Below are positions 17,633 through 27,227 of a stretch of 64,000 bases of DNA, in pieces. The stretch is from assembly GCF_900109145.1 (NCBI RefSeq), contig NZ_FNYY01000006.1:1-64000 (forward strand), read 5' to 3'. A program made the translations under genes and the position numbers. Source of the stretch: Marinovum algicola. GTDB lineage: Bacteria; Pseudomonadota; Alphaproteobacteria; Rhodobacterales; Rhodobacteraceae. The number at the start of each line of letters is the position of its first letter. The first letter of the stretch is position 1. The notes beneath the pieces are model-generated. The model was not told the DNA's origin. It worked only from the letters and a program-made list of their open reading frames with translations, and made no database searches.

Positions 17633-17943
17633 CCGAGCTTCTTGCCGCAATTCTTGGCGGTCTTGTCGGCGGTGTAATCGGCCCCATCCTTCTTCAGGAA
17701 TACCGGGACTGGAAACACTGCAAGACCTGGGCCAAACCCCGGCGGACGCGGCTGGAAGCCATGCTGAAGGACCGAAAGGTCGCCCCGACAGGATGGCGCA
17801 CGATTTCGCGGCTTTGCCTTGAAACCGGAATGGAAGCAGAAGACTGCCGCACCTTGCTGATCGAGATTGGCGCGCGCGGCGGATTGATCGAAGAAAACAA
17901 TCAGGAGGTCGAGGCCTGGATCCTCGACGACCCAACAACATGA
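17629..17943 (+). CDS. Unknown small membrane-anchored protein inserted between hslV and hslU
   Basis: 104 residues starting at ATG 17629, which overlaps hslV by four bases; its end overlaps hslU by four bases. Residues 3-22 ([20 protein letters not shown]) form a glycine-zipper membrane helix. A basic linker (KPRRTR) follows, then residues 35-100, including [14 protein letters not shown] and [14 protein letters not shown], which look like a winged-helix fold. It uses A/T-richer codons (AAA, AAC, GAA) than its neighbours, which hints at acquisition. I do not recognise a family. Its perfect coupling to both protease genes suggests it is translated and may be made in fixed ratio with HslVU. Confidence 0.75.
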   Translation: MTELLAAILGGLVGGVIGPILLQEYRDWKHCKTWAKPRRTRLEAMLKDRKVAPTGWRTISRLCLETGMEAEDCRTLLIEIGARGGLIEENNQEVEAWILDDPTT

Positions 17944-19247
17944 CAGACCTCACTCCCCGCGAAATCGTCTCGGAACTCGACCGGTTCATCATCGGTCAGG
18001 CCGATGCCAAACGCGCCGTGGCCGTGGCGCTGCGCAACCGCTGGCGGCGCAAGCAGCTGGCCGATGACCTGCGCGACGAAGTCTATCCCAAGAACATCCT
18101 GATGATCGGCCCCACCGGCGTCGGCAAGACCGAGATCTCCCGCCGCCTCGCCAAGCTGGCCAAGGCGCCCTTCATCAAGGTCGAGGCCACCAAATTCACC
18201 GAAGTGGGGTACGTCGGCCGCGACGTCGAGCAGATCATCCGCGATCTCGTCGATGCCGCCATCATCCAGACCCGCGACTGGATGCGCGAGGACGTCAAGG
18301 CCAAGGCGCATCAGGCCGCCGAGGACCGGGTAATCGCTGCAATCGCCGGCGAGGACGCCCGCGAAGGCACCCGCGACATGTTCCGCAAGAAGCTCAAGGA
18401 CGGGCTGCTCGACGACACGATGATCGAGCTGGAGCTGACCGACCATTCCAACCCGATGGGCATGATGGACATCCCCGGCCAGCCCGGCAGCCAGATGGGG
18501 ATGATGAACCTCGGCGATATCTTCGGCAAGGCCTTTGGCGGCCGGACCGTGCGCAAGCGGATGAGCGTACGCGAGAGCTATGACGTGCTGATTTCCGAAG
18601 AGGCCGACAAGCTGCTCGACGACGAGACGGTCAACAAGGCGGCGCTGGAAGCGGTGGAACAGAACGGCATCGTCTTTCTCGACGAGATCGACAAGGTCTG
18701 CGCCCGCAAGGACGCGCGCGGCGGCGATGTCAGCCGCGAAGGCGTGCAGCGCGACCTGCTGCCGCTGATCGAGGGCACCACCGTCAGCACCAAACATGGT
18801 GCGGTCAAGACCGACCACATCCTCTTTATCGCCTCCGGCGCCTTCCACATCGCCAAGCCTTCGGATTTGCTGCCGGAATTGCAGGGCCGTCTGCCGATCC
18901 GGGTCAACCTGCGGGCGCTGACCGAAGACGATTTCGTCCGCATCCTGACCGAGACCGACAATGCGCTGACGCGGCAGTATACGGCGCTGATGGGCACCGA
19001 AGAGGTGGCGGTGGATTTCACCGAAGAGGGTATCGCGCAGCTCGCGAAGATCGCCTTCGAGGTCAACGACAGCGTCGAGAACATCGGCGCGCGGCGGCTC
19101 TACACGGTGATGGAGCGGGTGTTCGAAGAGCTGAGCTTCCATGCGCCCGACCGCGCCGGGCAGTCGGTGACGGTGGATGCGGACTTTGTCGAGAAGAACC
19201 TCGGCGAGCTGACCCGTTCGACCGATGTGAGCCGCTACGTGCTATGA
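17940..19247 (+). CDS. hslU: ATP-dependent protease ATPase subunit HslU (ClpY)
   Basis: A 435-residue AAA+ unfoldase that feeds substrates to HslV. Walker A is [10 protein letters not shown] at about 57-66, and [17 protein letters not shown] contains the pore-loop GYVG. The intermediate domain lies between about 105 and 240. Walker B is IVFLDEIDK, and the second-region arginine finger is in [12 protein letters not shown]. The C-terminus RYVL is the tail that inserts into HslV. It overlaps the upstream unknown gene by four bases. Confidence 0.97.
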   Translation: MTDLTPREIVSELDRFIIGQADAKRAVAVALRNRWRRKQLADDLRDEVYPKNILMIGPTGVGKTEISRRLAKLAKAPFIKVEATKFTEVGYVGRDVEQIIRDLVDAAIIQTRDWMREDVKAKAHQAAEDRVIAAIAGEDAREGTRDMFRKKLKDGLLDDTMIELELTDHSNPMGMMDIPGQPGSQMGMMNLGDIFGKAFGGRTVRKRMSVRESYDVLISEEADKLLDDETVNKAALEAVEQNGIVFLDEIDKVCARKDARGGDVSREGVQRDLLPLIEGTTVSTKHGAVKTDHILFIASGAFHIAKPSDLLPELQGRLPIRVNLRALTEDDFVRILTETDNALTRQYTALMGTEEVAVDFTEEGIAQLAKIAFEVNDSVENIGARRLYTVMERVFEELSFHAPDRAGQSVTVDADFVEKNLGELTRSTDVSRYVL

Positions 19248-19411
19248 TCAGGGCGTGAGGCCCCGGGTCAGGCCCGGGGCGCGGGTGCGCGGCCTCAAGA
19301 TGAGCCGCGCATCTCCGGGGCTGCGGTCCGGCGATGCGCGGCGGGGACAATGCCCGGCCGGAGGGGCCGAGACCCCGCCCGCGAAACCCGCGGGCGGGCG
19401 CTTCACACCTC
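19248..19411. repeat. GC-rich convergent intergenic region with two hairpins
   Basis: The gap between the converging hslU and binding-protein stop codons holds CCCCGGG-TCAGG-CCCGGGG (19261-19279) and a perfect 10-bp hairpin at 19374-19398 (CCCGCCCGCG with CGCGGGCGGG). Neither has a U-tract. They probably separate the two transcripts. No gene was recognised here. Confidence 0.55.
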
Positions 19412-20965
19412 TCAGGCCATTGCCCAGCGCTCGGCCATCCTTGCGTTGTCCATGCCCCAGAGGTTGCCCACCGTGCCCGGCACCGACAGCTTGTTCGACA
19501 CCGCCTGCACCCAGTTGGCGAACATCGGGATGATCACCCCGCCGTCGTCGCGCAGGATCATCTGCATCTCGGTGTACATTTCGCGGCGCTTGTCGCTGTC
19601 GAGTTCGGCGCGCGCCGTCACCAGCAGTTCCTGGAAGCGCTCGCTGTCCTCGGTGCCCCATTGGCTGTCGTTCCACGGCACGCCGTCCTCGTAGGCGGAA
19701 GAGAACATCCAGTCCTCGGTGGCGCGACCCGACCAGAAGGCGGCGCTGAAGGGTTTCTTCAGCCAGACGTTCGACCAGTAGCCATCCGCCGGTTCCTGCA
19801 CGACGTTGATGTTGATGCCCGCCGGTTTCGCCGAGGATTGATAGAGCTGCGAGGCATCCACCGCGCCGGCAAAGGCCGCCGAAGAGGCCGACAGATCGAT
19901 ATTGAGCTGATCCATGCCGGCCTCTTTCAGATAAAAGGCGGCCTTGTCGGGGTCATAGGGGATCGGCTCCATATCGGCGGCGTAATACTGGTTGGCGGGG
20001 CCGATCGGCGTGTCATAGGCGATGCTGCCGTGGCCGAGCAGGATCTTGTCGACCATCTCCTGGCGGTTGATGCCGTGCTTGAGCGCGCGGCGCACGTTGA
20101 CGTCATCGAACGGCGCGACATTGGTGAGCATCGGGAAGGTGAAATGCCGATTGCCGGTCACCTCCTGGATACTGACCAGCGGGTTGGCATTGAGCAGCGC
20201 CTCGGTCTTGACGTCGACGCGGTTGATCGTCTCGACCTGGCCGGTCAGCAGCGCGTTCATCCGCGCCGTGGGATCGTTGATCGCGATGAACTCGATCTCG
20301 TCGAAGAAACCGGCGGCATCGCCTTTGTAGTGGCTGTCGACCCGCTTGCCGACGAACCGCACGCCGGGATCGAAGCTGACCACCTGATAAAGGCCGGTGC
20401 CGATACCCTTGGAGATCGCCTCGTCGATCTGGCCGGCCGGGTACATCATCAGGTGATAATCCGACAGCAGATACGGCAGATCGGCATTGCCCGCCGCCAG
20501 CACAAGCTGCACCTGGTGCTCGCCCAGTTTCTTCATTTCGGTGATCGCCGAGACAATCGGCTTGGCGGCGGATTTCGAATCCTCGGCGACGTGCATTTGC
20601 AGCGATTCGATCACGTCGTCGGCGCCAAAGGCCTTGCCGTTGTGGAAGGTCACGCCCTGGCGCAGGTTGAAAGTCCAGGTCTTGGCGTCGGGGCTGGCCT
20701 CCCAGCTTTCGGCCAGTTCGCCCACAAGCGTGCCATCGGCGGCCACTTCGGTCAGCGCATCGAACACCGCCCCCTGAGAGGCGTTCTGCATGAAGGCGTC
20801 GGTATGGGTGCGTGCATCCCAGTTGTCCGAGGTATTGGCCCCGGCAAGGCCCGCGCGCAGCCGTCCGCCACGCTTCATCTGGGCCTTCAGCGGCAGGCCC
20901 GAGGCGGCCAGAACACCGGCAGCGGCACCGGTGCGCAGAAGCCCGCGTCGTGTCAATCTTGTCAT
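19412..20965 (-). CDS. ABC transporter substrate-binding protein, family 5 (peptide/oligosaccharide type)
   Basis: A 517-residue periplasmic solute-binding protein. The N-terminus MTRLTRRGLLRTGAAAGVLAASG is a twin-arginine signal, so it folds before export. The family-5 pattern is clear: LAESWEASPDAKTWTFNLRQGVTFHNG at about 83-110, RRALKHGINRQ near 300 and LAEAG-type helices. Family 5 members bind di- and oligopeptides, nickel, opines or oligosaccharides, and the sequence alone does not decide which. It is the last gene of a permease-permease-ATPase-binding protein operon. The LacI-type operator upstream of that operon hints at a sugar-linked regulator. Confidence 0.9.
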   Translation of the reverse strand: MTRLTRRGLLRTGAAAGVLAASGLPLKAQMKRGGRLRAGLAGANTSDNWDARTHTDAFMQNASQGAVFDALTEVAADGTLVGELAESWEASPDAKTWTFNLRQGVTFHNGKAFGADDVIESLQMHVAEDSKSAAKPIVSAITEMKKLGEHQVQLVLAAGNADLPYLLSDYHLMMYPAGQIDEAISKGIGTGLYQVVSFDPGVRFVGKRVDSHYKGDAAGFFDEIEFIAINDPTARMNALLTGQVETINRVDVKTEALLNANPLVSIQEVTGNRHFTFPMLTNVAPFDDVNVRRALKHGINRQEMVDKILLGHGSIAYDTPIGPANQYYAADMEPIPYDPDKAAFYLKEAGMDQLNIDLSASSAAFAGAVDASQLYQSSAKPAGININVVQEPADGYWSNVWLKKPFSAAFWSGRATEDWMFSSAYEDGVPWNDSQWGTEDSERFQELLVTARAELDSDKRREMYTEMQMILRDDGGVIIPMFANWVQAVSNKLSVPGTVGNLWGMDNARMAERWAMA

Positions 20966-21019
20966 TGTCGTCTCCCTGTTTTTGTTATTTGAAATCCCGC
21001 CCCTCGTGCGCGATTCGCC

Positions 21020-22663
21020 CTACATCTTATCAACAGCGGCATCGCCGATGTTATCAACTCCACGTTCTGCCAGCAGTTTGTCGAGCCAGTCCGGATCCAT
21101 CTCGGGCACCGAAGACAGCAGAAGATCGGTGTAGGCATGATGCGGCGGGGTGAACATCTCGGTCTTGGGCCCCTGTTCCACCACCACGCCATCCTTCATC
21201 ACCACCACCTCGTCGGCGATCGACCGCACGGTGGCGAGGTCATGGGTGATGAACATGTAGCTGAGCTGCAGTTCGTCCTGAAGCCGCGCCAGCAACCGCA
21301 GGATGCCCTCGGCCACAAGCTGATCGAGCGCCGATGTCACCTCGTCACAGATAATGAACTTGGGTTCCGCCGCAAGGGCGCGGGCAATGCCGACGCGCTG
21401 TTTCTGGCCGCCGGACAGCTCGCCCGGCAGCCGGCCGGCGAATTGCGCCGGGTCGAGCTCGATATGCTCGAGCAGCTCGTTCACCCGGCGACGCTTCTCC
21501 TTGCCGCGCAGGCCGAGGTAGAATTGCACCGGCCGGCCGATGATCTGGGCGATGGTCTTGCGCGGATTGAGCGCGGTATCGGCCATCTGATAGATCATCT
21601 GTACTTGGCGAAGCTGCATCTTGGAGCGTTTGCGATAGTCCGGCGGCAGCGCCTCGCCATCGAGCAGGATCTGCCCCTGACGGGGCGGCAGCAACCCGGT
21701 GATGCAGCGCGCGGTCGTGGATTTGCCCGATCCGCTCTCGCCCACCACAGCGACGGTGCGGGCCTCGTGAATGTCGAAGCTGACGTCTTGCAGAACGTCG
21801 ATCTTGCCATAGCCGGCGGTGACATTCCTGACCGAGATCACCGGCACTGCCCCCTTGGGCGCCAGCGGCTTTTCCGCATGCTGGAACTCGCGCACCGCCC
21901 AGAGGCTCTTGGTGTAATCCTCCTGCGGATGGTCGAGCATCTCGCGGGTCGTGGCCTCTTCCACCTCGTCCCCCTTGAGCAGCACCTTGATCCGATCGGC
22001 CATCTGCGCCACCACCGCCAGATCGTGGGTGATGTAGATCGCAGCGGTGTCGAAATCCTCGACGATCTTGCGGATCGCCGCCAGCACCTCGATCTGGGTG
22101 GTCACGTCGAGCGCGGTGGTCGGCTCGTCAAAGATGATGAGATCCGGCCGGCAGGACATCGCCATCGCCGTCATTGCCCGCTGCAACTGCCCGCCCGAGA
22201 CCTGATGCGGATAGCGAAAGCCGATTTCCTCGGGGTTGGGCAGGCGCAGCCGGCGGTAAAGCTCGATACCGTCCTCGGCGCTCTCGCCCCGGCCCATGAC
22301 GCCATGCACCACCGGTCCTTCGGTGTGCTGGTCGATCAGCCGATGCGCCGGGTTGAAGCTGGCGGCGGCGGATTGCGCCACATAGGCGATGCGTTTGCCC
22401 AGCAGGTTGCGCTTGGTATTGGCCGAGGCATTGACCAGGTCGATGCCGTCGAACTCGACCGAGCCGCCGGCAATCCGCACCCCGTCGCGGGTAAAGCCCA
22501 TGGCGGCCAGCCCGACGGTGGATTTGCCGGCCCCGCTTTCGCCGATCAATCCCAGCACCTCGCCCTTGTCGAGCGTCAGGCTCACGCCATTGACGATCCG
22601 GCTCCAGCTTTCGTCGCTGCGGCCCTCGAGCACGAGGTCGTTGATCGTCAGCAGGCGGCTCAT
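21020..22663 (-). CDS. ABC transporter ATPase with two fused nucleotide-binding domains (DppD-DppF type)
   Basis: 547 residues containing two complete ABC cassettes. Domain 1 has Walker A GESGAGKS (41-48), signature VSGGQLQRA and Walker B LIIFDEPTTALD. Domain 2, from about residue 275, has GESGSGKS, LSGGQKQRVGIARAL and IICDEVTSALD. Both look catalytically competent. Fusion replaces the separate DppD and DppF proteins and powers import through the two permeases. The ATG at 22663 overlaps the upstream permease stop by four bases. It ends 55 bases before the binding-protein gene. Confidence 0.94.
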   Translation of the reverse strand: MSRLLTINDLVLEGRSDESWSRIVNGVSLTLDKGEVLGLIGESGAGKSTVGLAAMGFTRDGVRIAGGSVEFDGIDLVNASANTKRNLLGKRIAYVAQSAAASFNPAHRLIDQHTEGPVVHGVMGRGESAEDGIELYRRLRLPNPEEIGFRYPHQVSGGQLQRAMTAMAMSCRPDLIIFDEPTTALDVTTQIEVLAAIRKIVEDFDTAAIYITHDLAVVAQMADRIKVLLKGDEVEEATTREMLDHPQEDYTKSLWAVREFQHAEKPLAPKGAVPVISVRNVTAGYGKIDVLQDVSFDIHEARTVAVVGESGSGKSTTARCITGLLPPRQGQILLDGEALPPDYRKRSKMQLRQVQMIYQMADTALNPRKTIAQIIGRPVQFYLGLRGKEKRRRVNELLEHIELDPAQFAGRLPGELSGGQKQRVGIARALAAEPKFIICDEVTSALDQLVAEGILRLLARLQDELQLSYMFITHDLATVRSIADEVVVMKDGVVVEQGPKTEMFTPPHHAYTDLLLSSVPEMDPDWLDKLLAERGVDNIGDAAVDKM

Positions 22664-23862
22664 TCCTTCAACCCCGAGGACTTGTGCAGCATCCAGTCGA
22701 CCACGAAATTCACCGCCACGGTCAGCAGCGCAATCGCCCCGGCGGCCAGCAGCGGCAGCGTCGCGGTCAGCGGCGAAAAGGCGGCGAAATTGATGAACTG
22801 CGCCAGATCGCGCACCATGGTGCCCCAATCCGCCAGCGGCGGCTGGATGCCGACGCCAAGGAACGACAGCGAGGCGATGGTCAGGAAGACAAAGCAGAAG
22901 CGCAGGCCGAACTCGGCCAGCAGCGGCGCGAGGGCGTTGGGCAGGATCTCGTCAAAGATCAGATAGCGCAGCCCCTCGCCGCGCAGCTTGGCGGCCTCGA
23001 TGTAATCCATGACCACGATGTTCAGACCCACCGCGCGCGCCAGACGAAACACCCGCGTCGAATCGATCACCGCGATGATGATCACCATATAGACCGTCAG
23101 CAGCCATTTCTCCGATCCCGCCCAGGCGCTGGCGATGGTCATCAGCAGCAGCGCAAAGATCAGCGAGGGGATCGCCATCAACACATCGACGCCGCGGCTC
23201 AGCAACTGGTCGAGCCAGCCTTGCAGCGTCGCCGCCAGAAAGCCGAGGCTGCCGCCGATGAAAAAGGCCAGCAAGGTGGTGATGAAAGCGATGCCGACGG
23301 TGTTCTGCGCGCCATAGATCAGTCGCGACAGCAGATCGCGGCCGATCTGGTCGGTGCCCAGCGGAAACTCCGGGTTGCCGCCGGTGGCCGGGTTGCCGCC
23401 GGGCAGAACGTTGACGGCGTTGAACACCTCGGCCTGGCCATGCGGCGCGATCTGGCCGGCAAAGATCGCCACCACGGCATAGATCAGGATCATCAGGATG
23501 CCGAAGGCGGCGGTCAGCGGCATGTTGCGGAACATCTTGCGGCTGCCCGCCGGGCCGACATGCCGGCCCGCCAGGCGAAAGACAAAGGCCGCCAGCGCGA
23601 AGATCACAAAGCCCTGCACCGCCCAGCGAAAGAACATCACGCTGGCGCGCGGAATGCCCGCCTCGGTCGCCGTGGGCTGAAAGTAGAACCAGACGCCAAG
23701 CCCCAGAAGCAGCGCCGAAAACGCATACCCGAAGGCCACCGCCAACGGCATGTCGCGATAGCGTGGCGCATTGCCGGTGGTTGTCTGTGCAATCCGGCGG
23801 CCCAGCCAGCCCAGAGCCAGACAGGCCAGCAGCGCGCCCGAAACGTAAAGCAGAGCGGTCAT
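22660..23862 (-). CDS. ABC transporter permease (DppC type) with an N-terminal membrane extension
   Basis: 400 residues, about 100 more than a usual DppC. The permease core starts near residue 110 (the MPLTAAFGILMILIYAVVAIFA helix), carries PLGTDQIGRDLLSRLIYG near 170 and the ATPase-coupling EAA loop AAKLRGEGLRYLIFDEILPN at about 290-310. The first about 105 residues add three further hydrophobic segments (3-18, 43-61, 77-95). Such extensions occur in some opine/peptide permeases, but their role is unknown. It overlaps its neighbours by four bases at each end. Confidence 0.92.
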   Translation of the reverse strand: MTALLYVSGALLACLALGWLGRRIAQTTTGNAPRYRDMPLAVAFGYAFSALLLGLGVWFYFQPTATEAGIPRASVMFFRWAVQGFVIFALAAFVFRLAGRHVGPAGSRKMFRNMPLTAAFGILMILIYAVVAIFAGQIAPHGQAEVFNAVNVLPGGNPATGGNPEFPLGTDQIGRDLLSRLIYGAQNTVGIAFITTLLAFFIGGSLGFLAATLQGWLDQLLSRGVDVLMAIPSLIFALLLMTIASAWAGSEKWLLTVYMVIIIAVIDSTRVFRLARAVGLNIVVMDYIEAAKLRGEGLRYLIFDEILPNALAPLLAEFGLRFCFVFLTIASLSFLGVGIQPPLADWGTMVRDLAQFINFAAFSPLTATLPLLAAGAIALLTVAVNFVVDWMLHKSSGLKE

Positions 23863-24860
23863 TTCGGATGCCTCAGACGCGGGTTGGACAAAATCGACAG
23901 GATATCCGCCGTCAGGTTCAGCAGGATATAGGCGGCGGCAAAGATCAGGCAGCAGGCCTGCACCACCGGGATATCGCGGATTTTCACCGCATCGACGAAC
24001 AGCTGGCCGATGCCGGGATAGACAAAGACCACCTCGACCACGACCACCCCGGTGATCAGATAGGCCAGGTTCAGCGCGATGACGTTGATGATCGGCGCCA
24101 GCGCATTGGGCAGCGCGTGGCGCACGATGACCCGCATCGGGCTGATGCCCTTGAGCCGCGCCATCTCGATATAGGGCGAGGCCAGCAGGTTGATGATCGC
24201 CGCCCGCGTCATCCGCATCATCTGCGCCAGCACGATCAGCGTCAGCGTCAGCGCCGGCAGCATGGTCGCCCGGAGCCGTTCGGAAAACGCCATGCCGTCA
24301 TAGATGTTCGACAGCGACGGCAGCATCGGATTGAGCACCGCCAGGAACAGGATCAGCATGTAGGCCAGAAAGAATTCGGGGCTGGAGACCGAAGAGAGCG
24401 TGAAGATATTGGTGAACCGGTCGAACACCGAGCCGCGATAGAGCGCCGCCAGCACCCCCAGCGCCACCGCCACCGGCACCGCGATCGCCGCCGTCACCCC
24501 GGCCAGAAAGATCGTATTGGCAAAGCGTGGCGCGATCTGCGAAGCCACGGTCTTCATCTCGCCACCGCCGAGCGAGGACTGGAAGTTGAGCTGCGCGAAG
24601 GAGGTGCCCAGATCGCCGGTCAGGATGGCCCCCAGCCAGCCGACGTAACGCGTCACCAGGGGTTCGTCCAGCGCCAGGTCGCGCCGGATCGCCGCCACCG
24701 CCTCGGGCGTGGCGCCCTGACCCAGAATCACCTGGGCGAAATCCCCCGGAAGCGCGTTGACGGCGACGAAAATGACGATGGAAACCACAAAGAGCGTGAC
24801 AAGGCCCAGAGCGAGCCGCTGAAGTACGATTTTCAAGACGCCAGGCACGTGGCAGGTCAT
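23859..24860 (-). CDS. ABC transporter permease (DppB type)
   Basis: A 333-residue inner-membrane permease with the DppB pattern: N-terminal helix LALGLVTLFVVSIVIFVAVNALPGD, then further membrane helices and an EAA loop RLKGISPMRVIVRHALPNAL near 245-265. It pairs with the adjacent DppC-type protein. It is the first gene of the ABC operon. The start at ATG 24860 has a weak ribosome-binding site, and the GTG five codons in is an alternative. A promoter with an overlapping LacI-type palindrome lies just upstream. Confidence 0.92.
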   Translation of the reverse strand: MTCHVPGVLKIVLQRLALGLVTLFVVSIVIFVAVNALPGDFAQVILGQGATPEAVAAIRRDLALDEPLVTRYVGWLGAILTGDLGTSFAQLNFQSSLGGGEMKTVASQIAPRFANTIFLAGVTAAIAVPVAVALGVLAALYRGSVFDRFTNIFTLSSVSSPEFFLAYMLILFLAVLNPMLPSLSNIYDGMAFSERLRATMLPALTLTLIVLAQMMRMTRAAIINLLASPYIEMARLKGISPMRVIVRHALPNALAPIINVIALNLAYLITGVVVVEVVFVYPGIGQLFVDAVKIRDIPVVQACCLIFAAAYILLNLTADILSILSNPRLRHPK

Positions 24861-24884
24861 CCCGGTATGGTGAGTGGTTGGGAA

Positions 24885-24919
24885 AGCCTAGCGATCCCCT
24901 CTCAAATGTAAACCGGTTT
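24885..24919 (-). promoter_or_regulatory. ABC-importer promoter overlapped by a LacI-type operator
   Basis: On the minus strand TTTACA (24912-24907) and TAGGCT (24890-24885) are spaced by 16 bases. The -35 box overlaps AAACCGGTTT (24910-24919), a perfect 10-bp palindrome with the central CG typical of LacI-family operators. A repressor bound there would block the polymerase. No LacI-family gene is in the window. Confidence 0.5.
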
Positions 24920-24925
24920 GATAAA

Positions 24926-25897
24926 TCAGCGCTCGGCCAGATGGTCCATCGCCCGCACCAGTTCCGCCGAGATGCCCGGCTCCGACAGCGCATGGCCGGC
25001 ATTGCGGATCATCCGCAGCTCGGAATTGGGCCAGCGGCGCGACAGCTCCCAGGCGCGGCGCGGCGGGCAGATCATGTCATAACGGCCTTGCACGATGACG
25101 CCGGGGATCTGCGCGATGCGGTCCACCTGGTCGAGGATCTGGCCGTCGTAATCCAGGAAACCGCCATTGATGAAATAGTGATTCTCGAGCCGGGCAAAGG
25201 CGCGGGCATACTCCCCCGGCGTCTCGCCGCCATGGCCCGAGGAATAGACCGAGGCCAGCGCATTCTCCCAGGCCGACCAGGCCTTGGCATAACGGGTTTC
25301 CTCGGGAAGATTGCCGGAAAACAACCGCTTGTGATAGGCGGCGATCATGTCGTCCTGCTCGTCCTCGGGGATCAGGTCGGCAAAGCGCTGCCAGGTTTCG
25401 GGCCAGAACTGCCCGGCGCCGCCGCCATAGAACCAGCGGAGCTCGGCCTGGGTCATCATGAAAACGCCGCGCAGCACCAGCGCCCGCACCGCCTCCGGGT
25501 GGGTCTCGGCATAGATCAGCGCCAGGGTGGCGCCCCAGCTGCCGCCGAAGACCGTCCACCGGCCGATGCCAAGCACCTCGCGGATGCGTTCGATATCCGC
25601 CACCAGATGCCAGGTGGTGTTGTGTTCGACGCTGGCATGCGGCCGCGACCGGCCACAGCCGCGCTGATCGAAAAGCACGACACGATAGACCCGGGGGTCG
25701 AAATAGCGCCGCATCGCCGGGCTGCATCCGCCGCCCGGGCCGCCATGCAGCACCACCACCGGGAGGCCGTCGGGCCGGCCGGACTGCTCGACATAGACCT
25801 TGTGGCCATCTCCGACGTCGAGCATGCGCTGATCGAAGGGATCGATCTGCGGATAGAGATATTGCACTGCGCGCTTTTGGCCTGAGAACTTGTCCAT
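24926..25897 (-). CDS. pip: Proline iminopeptidase
   Basis: A 323-residue alpha/beta-hydrolase that removes N-terminal proline from peptides. HGGPGGG (about 49-55) forms the oxyanion region. The nucleophile elbow [10 protein letters not shown] contains the catalytic Ser at about 110, and GRYDMICP and GHALSEPG hold the Asp and His. The ATG at 25897 is preceded by AGGA. It lies on the same strand 65 bases upstream of the ABC importer operon, which would fit peptide use, but the intervening promoter suggests separate control. It is divergent from ubiG with about 50 bases between start codons. Confidence 0.93.
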   Translation of the reverse strand: MDKFSGQKRAVQYLYPQIDPFDQRMLDVGDGHKVYVEQSGRPDGLPVVVLHGGPGGGCSPAMRRYFDPRVYRVVLFDQRGCGRSRPHASVEHNTTWHLVADIERIREVLGIGRWTVFGGSWGATLALIYAETHPEAVRALVLRGVFMMTQAELRWFYGGGAGQFWPETWQRFADLIPEDEQDDMIAAYHKRLFSGNLPEETRYAKAWSAWENALASVYSSGHGGETPGEYARAFARLENHYFINGGFLDYDGQILDQVDRIAQIPGVIVQGRYDMICPPRRAWELSRRWPNSELRMIRNAGHALSEPGISAELVRAMDHLAER

Positions 25898-25946
25898 AAT
25901 CATCCTATATGAGACCGAGGGACCGAAAGACCATAGGGAGCATGCC

Positions 25947-26693
25947 ATGCAAACCGCCCAGACCACAGTCGATCCGTCGGAAATCTCGAAATTCGAGGCG
26001 ATGGCCGCCGAATGGTGGGATCCCGCCGGCAAGTTCAAGCCGCTGCACATGCTCAATCCCTGCCGGCTGGACTATATCACCAGCCAGATCGCCGGCGAGT
26101 TCTCGCGCGACCTGAGCGCGCCGCGCCCCTTCGAGGGGCTGCGCCTGCTCGACATCGGCTGCGGCGGCGGGCTGCTCTGCGAACCGATGGCGCGGCTCGG
26201 GGCCACCGTGGTCGGCGCCGATGCCGCCGCCGGCAATATCCCGGTGGCGCGGCTGCACGCCGAACAGCAGGGGCTCGAGATCGACTACCGGCATGTCACC
26301 GCCGAGGCGATGGTGGAGCAGGGCGAACAATTCGACGTGGTGCTCAACATGGAGGTGGTGGAACATGTCGCCGATCCGCCGGCCTATCTCACCGCCTGCC
26401 AGCGCCTGCTGAAACCCGGCGGCATGCAGATCTGTTCGACCATAAACCGCAACCCCAAGAGCTTTGCCATGGCCATCCTCGGCGCCGAATGGGTGATGCG
26501 CTGGCTGCCCAGGGGCACCCATGAATGGTCGAAATTCATCACCCCCGAAGAGCTGTTCGAACTGCTCAAGAAATCCGGCATGAACCCGGTCGACCGCAAG
26601 GGCTTCGTCTTCAACCCGGTCACCTGGGGCTGGTCGATCTCGTCGCGCGACCTGAGCGTGAACTATGTCACCACCAGCCTGAAACCGGCCTGA
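25947..26693 (+). CDS. ubiG: Ubiquinone biosynthesis O-methyltransferase UbiG
   Basis: A 248-residue class I methyltransferase that carries out both O-methylations in ubiquinone synthesis. The AdoMet-binding motif [16 protein letters not shown] lies at about 66-81, followed by [13 protein letters not shown] and [14 protein letters not shown]. The N-terminal [19 protein letters not shown] is diagnostic of UbiG and its mitochondrial homologue COQ3. The ATG at 25947 follows GGGAG. It is convergent with marR across a hairpin repeat. Confidence 0.96.
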   Translation: MQTAQTTVDPSEISKFEAMAAEWWDPAGKFKPLHMLNPCRLDYITSQIAGEFSRDLSAPRPFEGLRLLDIGCGGGLLCEPMARLGATVVGADAAAGNIPVARLHAEQQGLEIDYRHVTAEAMVEQGEQFDVVLNMEVVEHVADPPAYLTACQRLLKPGGMQICSTINRNPKSFAMAILGAEWVMRWLPRGTHEWSKFITPEELFELLKKSGMNPVDRKGFVFNPVTWGWSISSRDLSVNYVTTSLKPA

Positions 26694-26705
26694 TACCCCC
26701 GCCCT

Positions 26706-26760
26706 GTCCTCTTGCTTCAAATACCGCGGGGAGCGCGAGGGGCTGGCCCCTCGCTCCGCC
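26706..26760 (+). repeat. Convergent-gene hairpin repeat, copy B
   Basis: CTCTTGCTTCAAATACCGCG is followed by GCGAGGGG-CTGG-CCCCTCGC (26735-26754). It lies between the ubiG and marR stop codons. The layout matches copies A (3592-3648) and C (46152-46208). Confidence 0.6.
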
Positions 26761-26780
26761 ACCGGCCCAAGGACGCCCGC

Positions 26781-27227
26781 TCAGCCTTCGTCTTCCAGCT
26801 TCAGCCGCAGGTCGCGCAGGATCGGCAGCGCCGCCCGGACCCGCTCCTGCCCCAGTTCGCCCACCAGATCGGTGATCAGCGGCGTGATCGCATCCAGCGC
26901 CGCATCCCGCGCCTGCACCCCGGCCGGCGAGATCGTCACCAGCTTCGACCGGGCGTCGTCCCAATCGGGCCGGATATGGATGAACCCGGCCGCCTCGAGC
27001 TTGCTCAGCGTGTTGGTCATCGCCCCCCGGGTCACGTGAAACGACCGGGCAAGCTGCGCCGGCGTCCGCTCCTGCTTGAAGCGCGCCAGGTGGTTGAGCA
27101 CCGAAAAATGCGACAATTCCATGCCTTTGGGCAGCATCCGGCTGAGCCGGTTGCGCAACATCTGATCGGCGGTAAACAGCTCCGAGAACAGCGCCACCGC
27201 GAGGCCATTGGCAGTCTGATCGGCCAT
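26781..27227 (-). CDS. MarR-family transcriptional regulator
   Basis: A 148-residue winged-helix regulator. The DNA-recognition region TPAQLARSFHVTRGAMTNTLSKLEAAG spans about 55-81 and the wing IHIRPDWDDARSKLVTI follows. Its start overlaps the nitrilase stop by one base, at the end of the comF-grxC-amidase run. The ligand and targets are unknown, and no divergent target gene accompanies it. Confidence 0.9.
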   Translation of the reverse strand: MADQTANGLAVALFSELFTADQMLRNRLSRMLPKGMELSHFSVLNHLARFKQERTPAQLARSFHVTRGAMTNTLSKLEAAGFIHIRPDWDDARSKLVTISPAGVQARDAALDAITPLITDLVGELGQERVRAALPILRDLRLKLEDEG

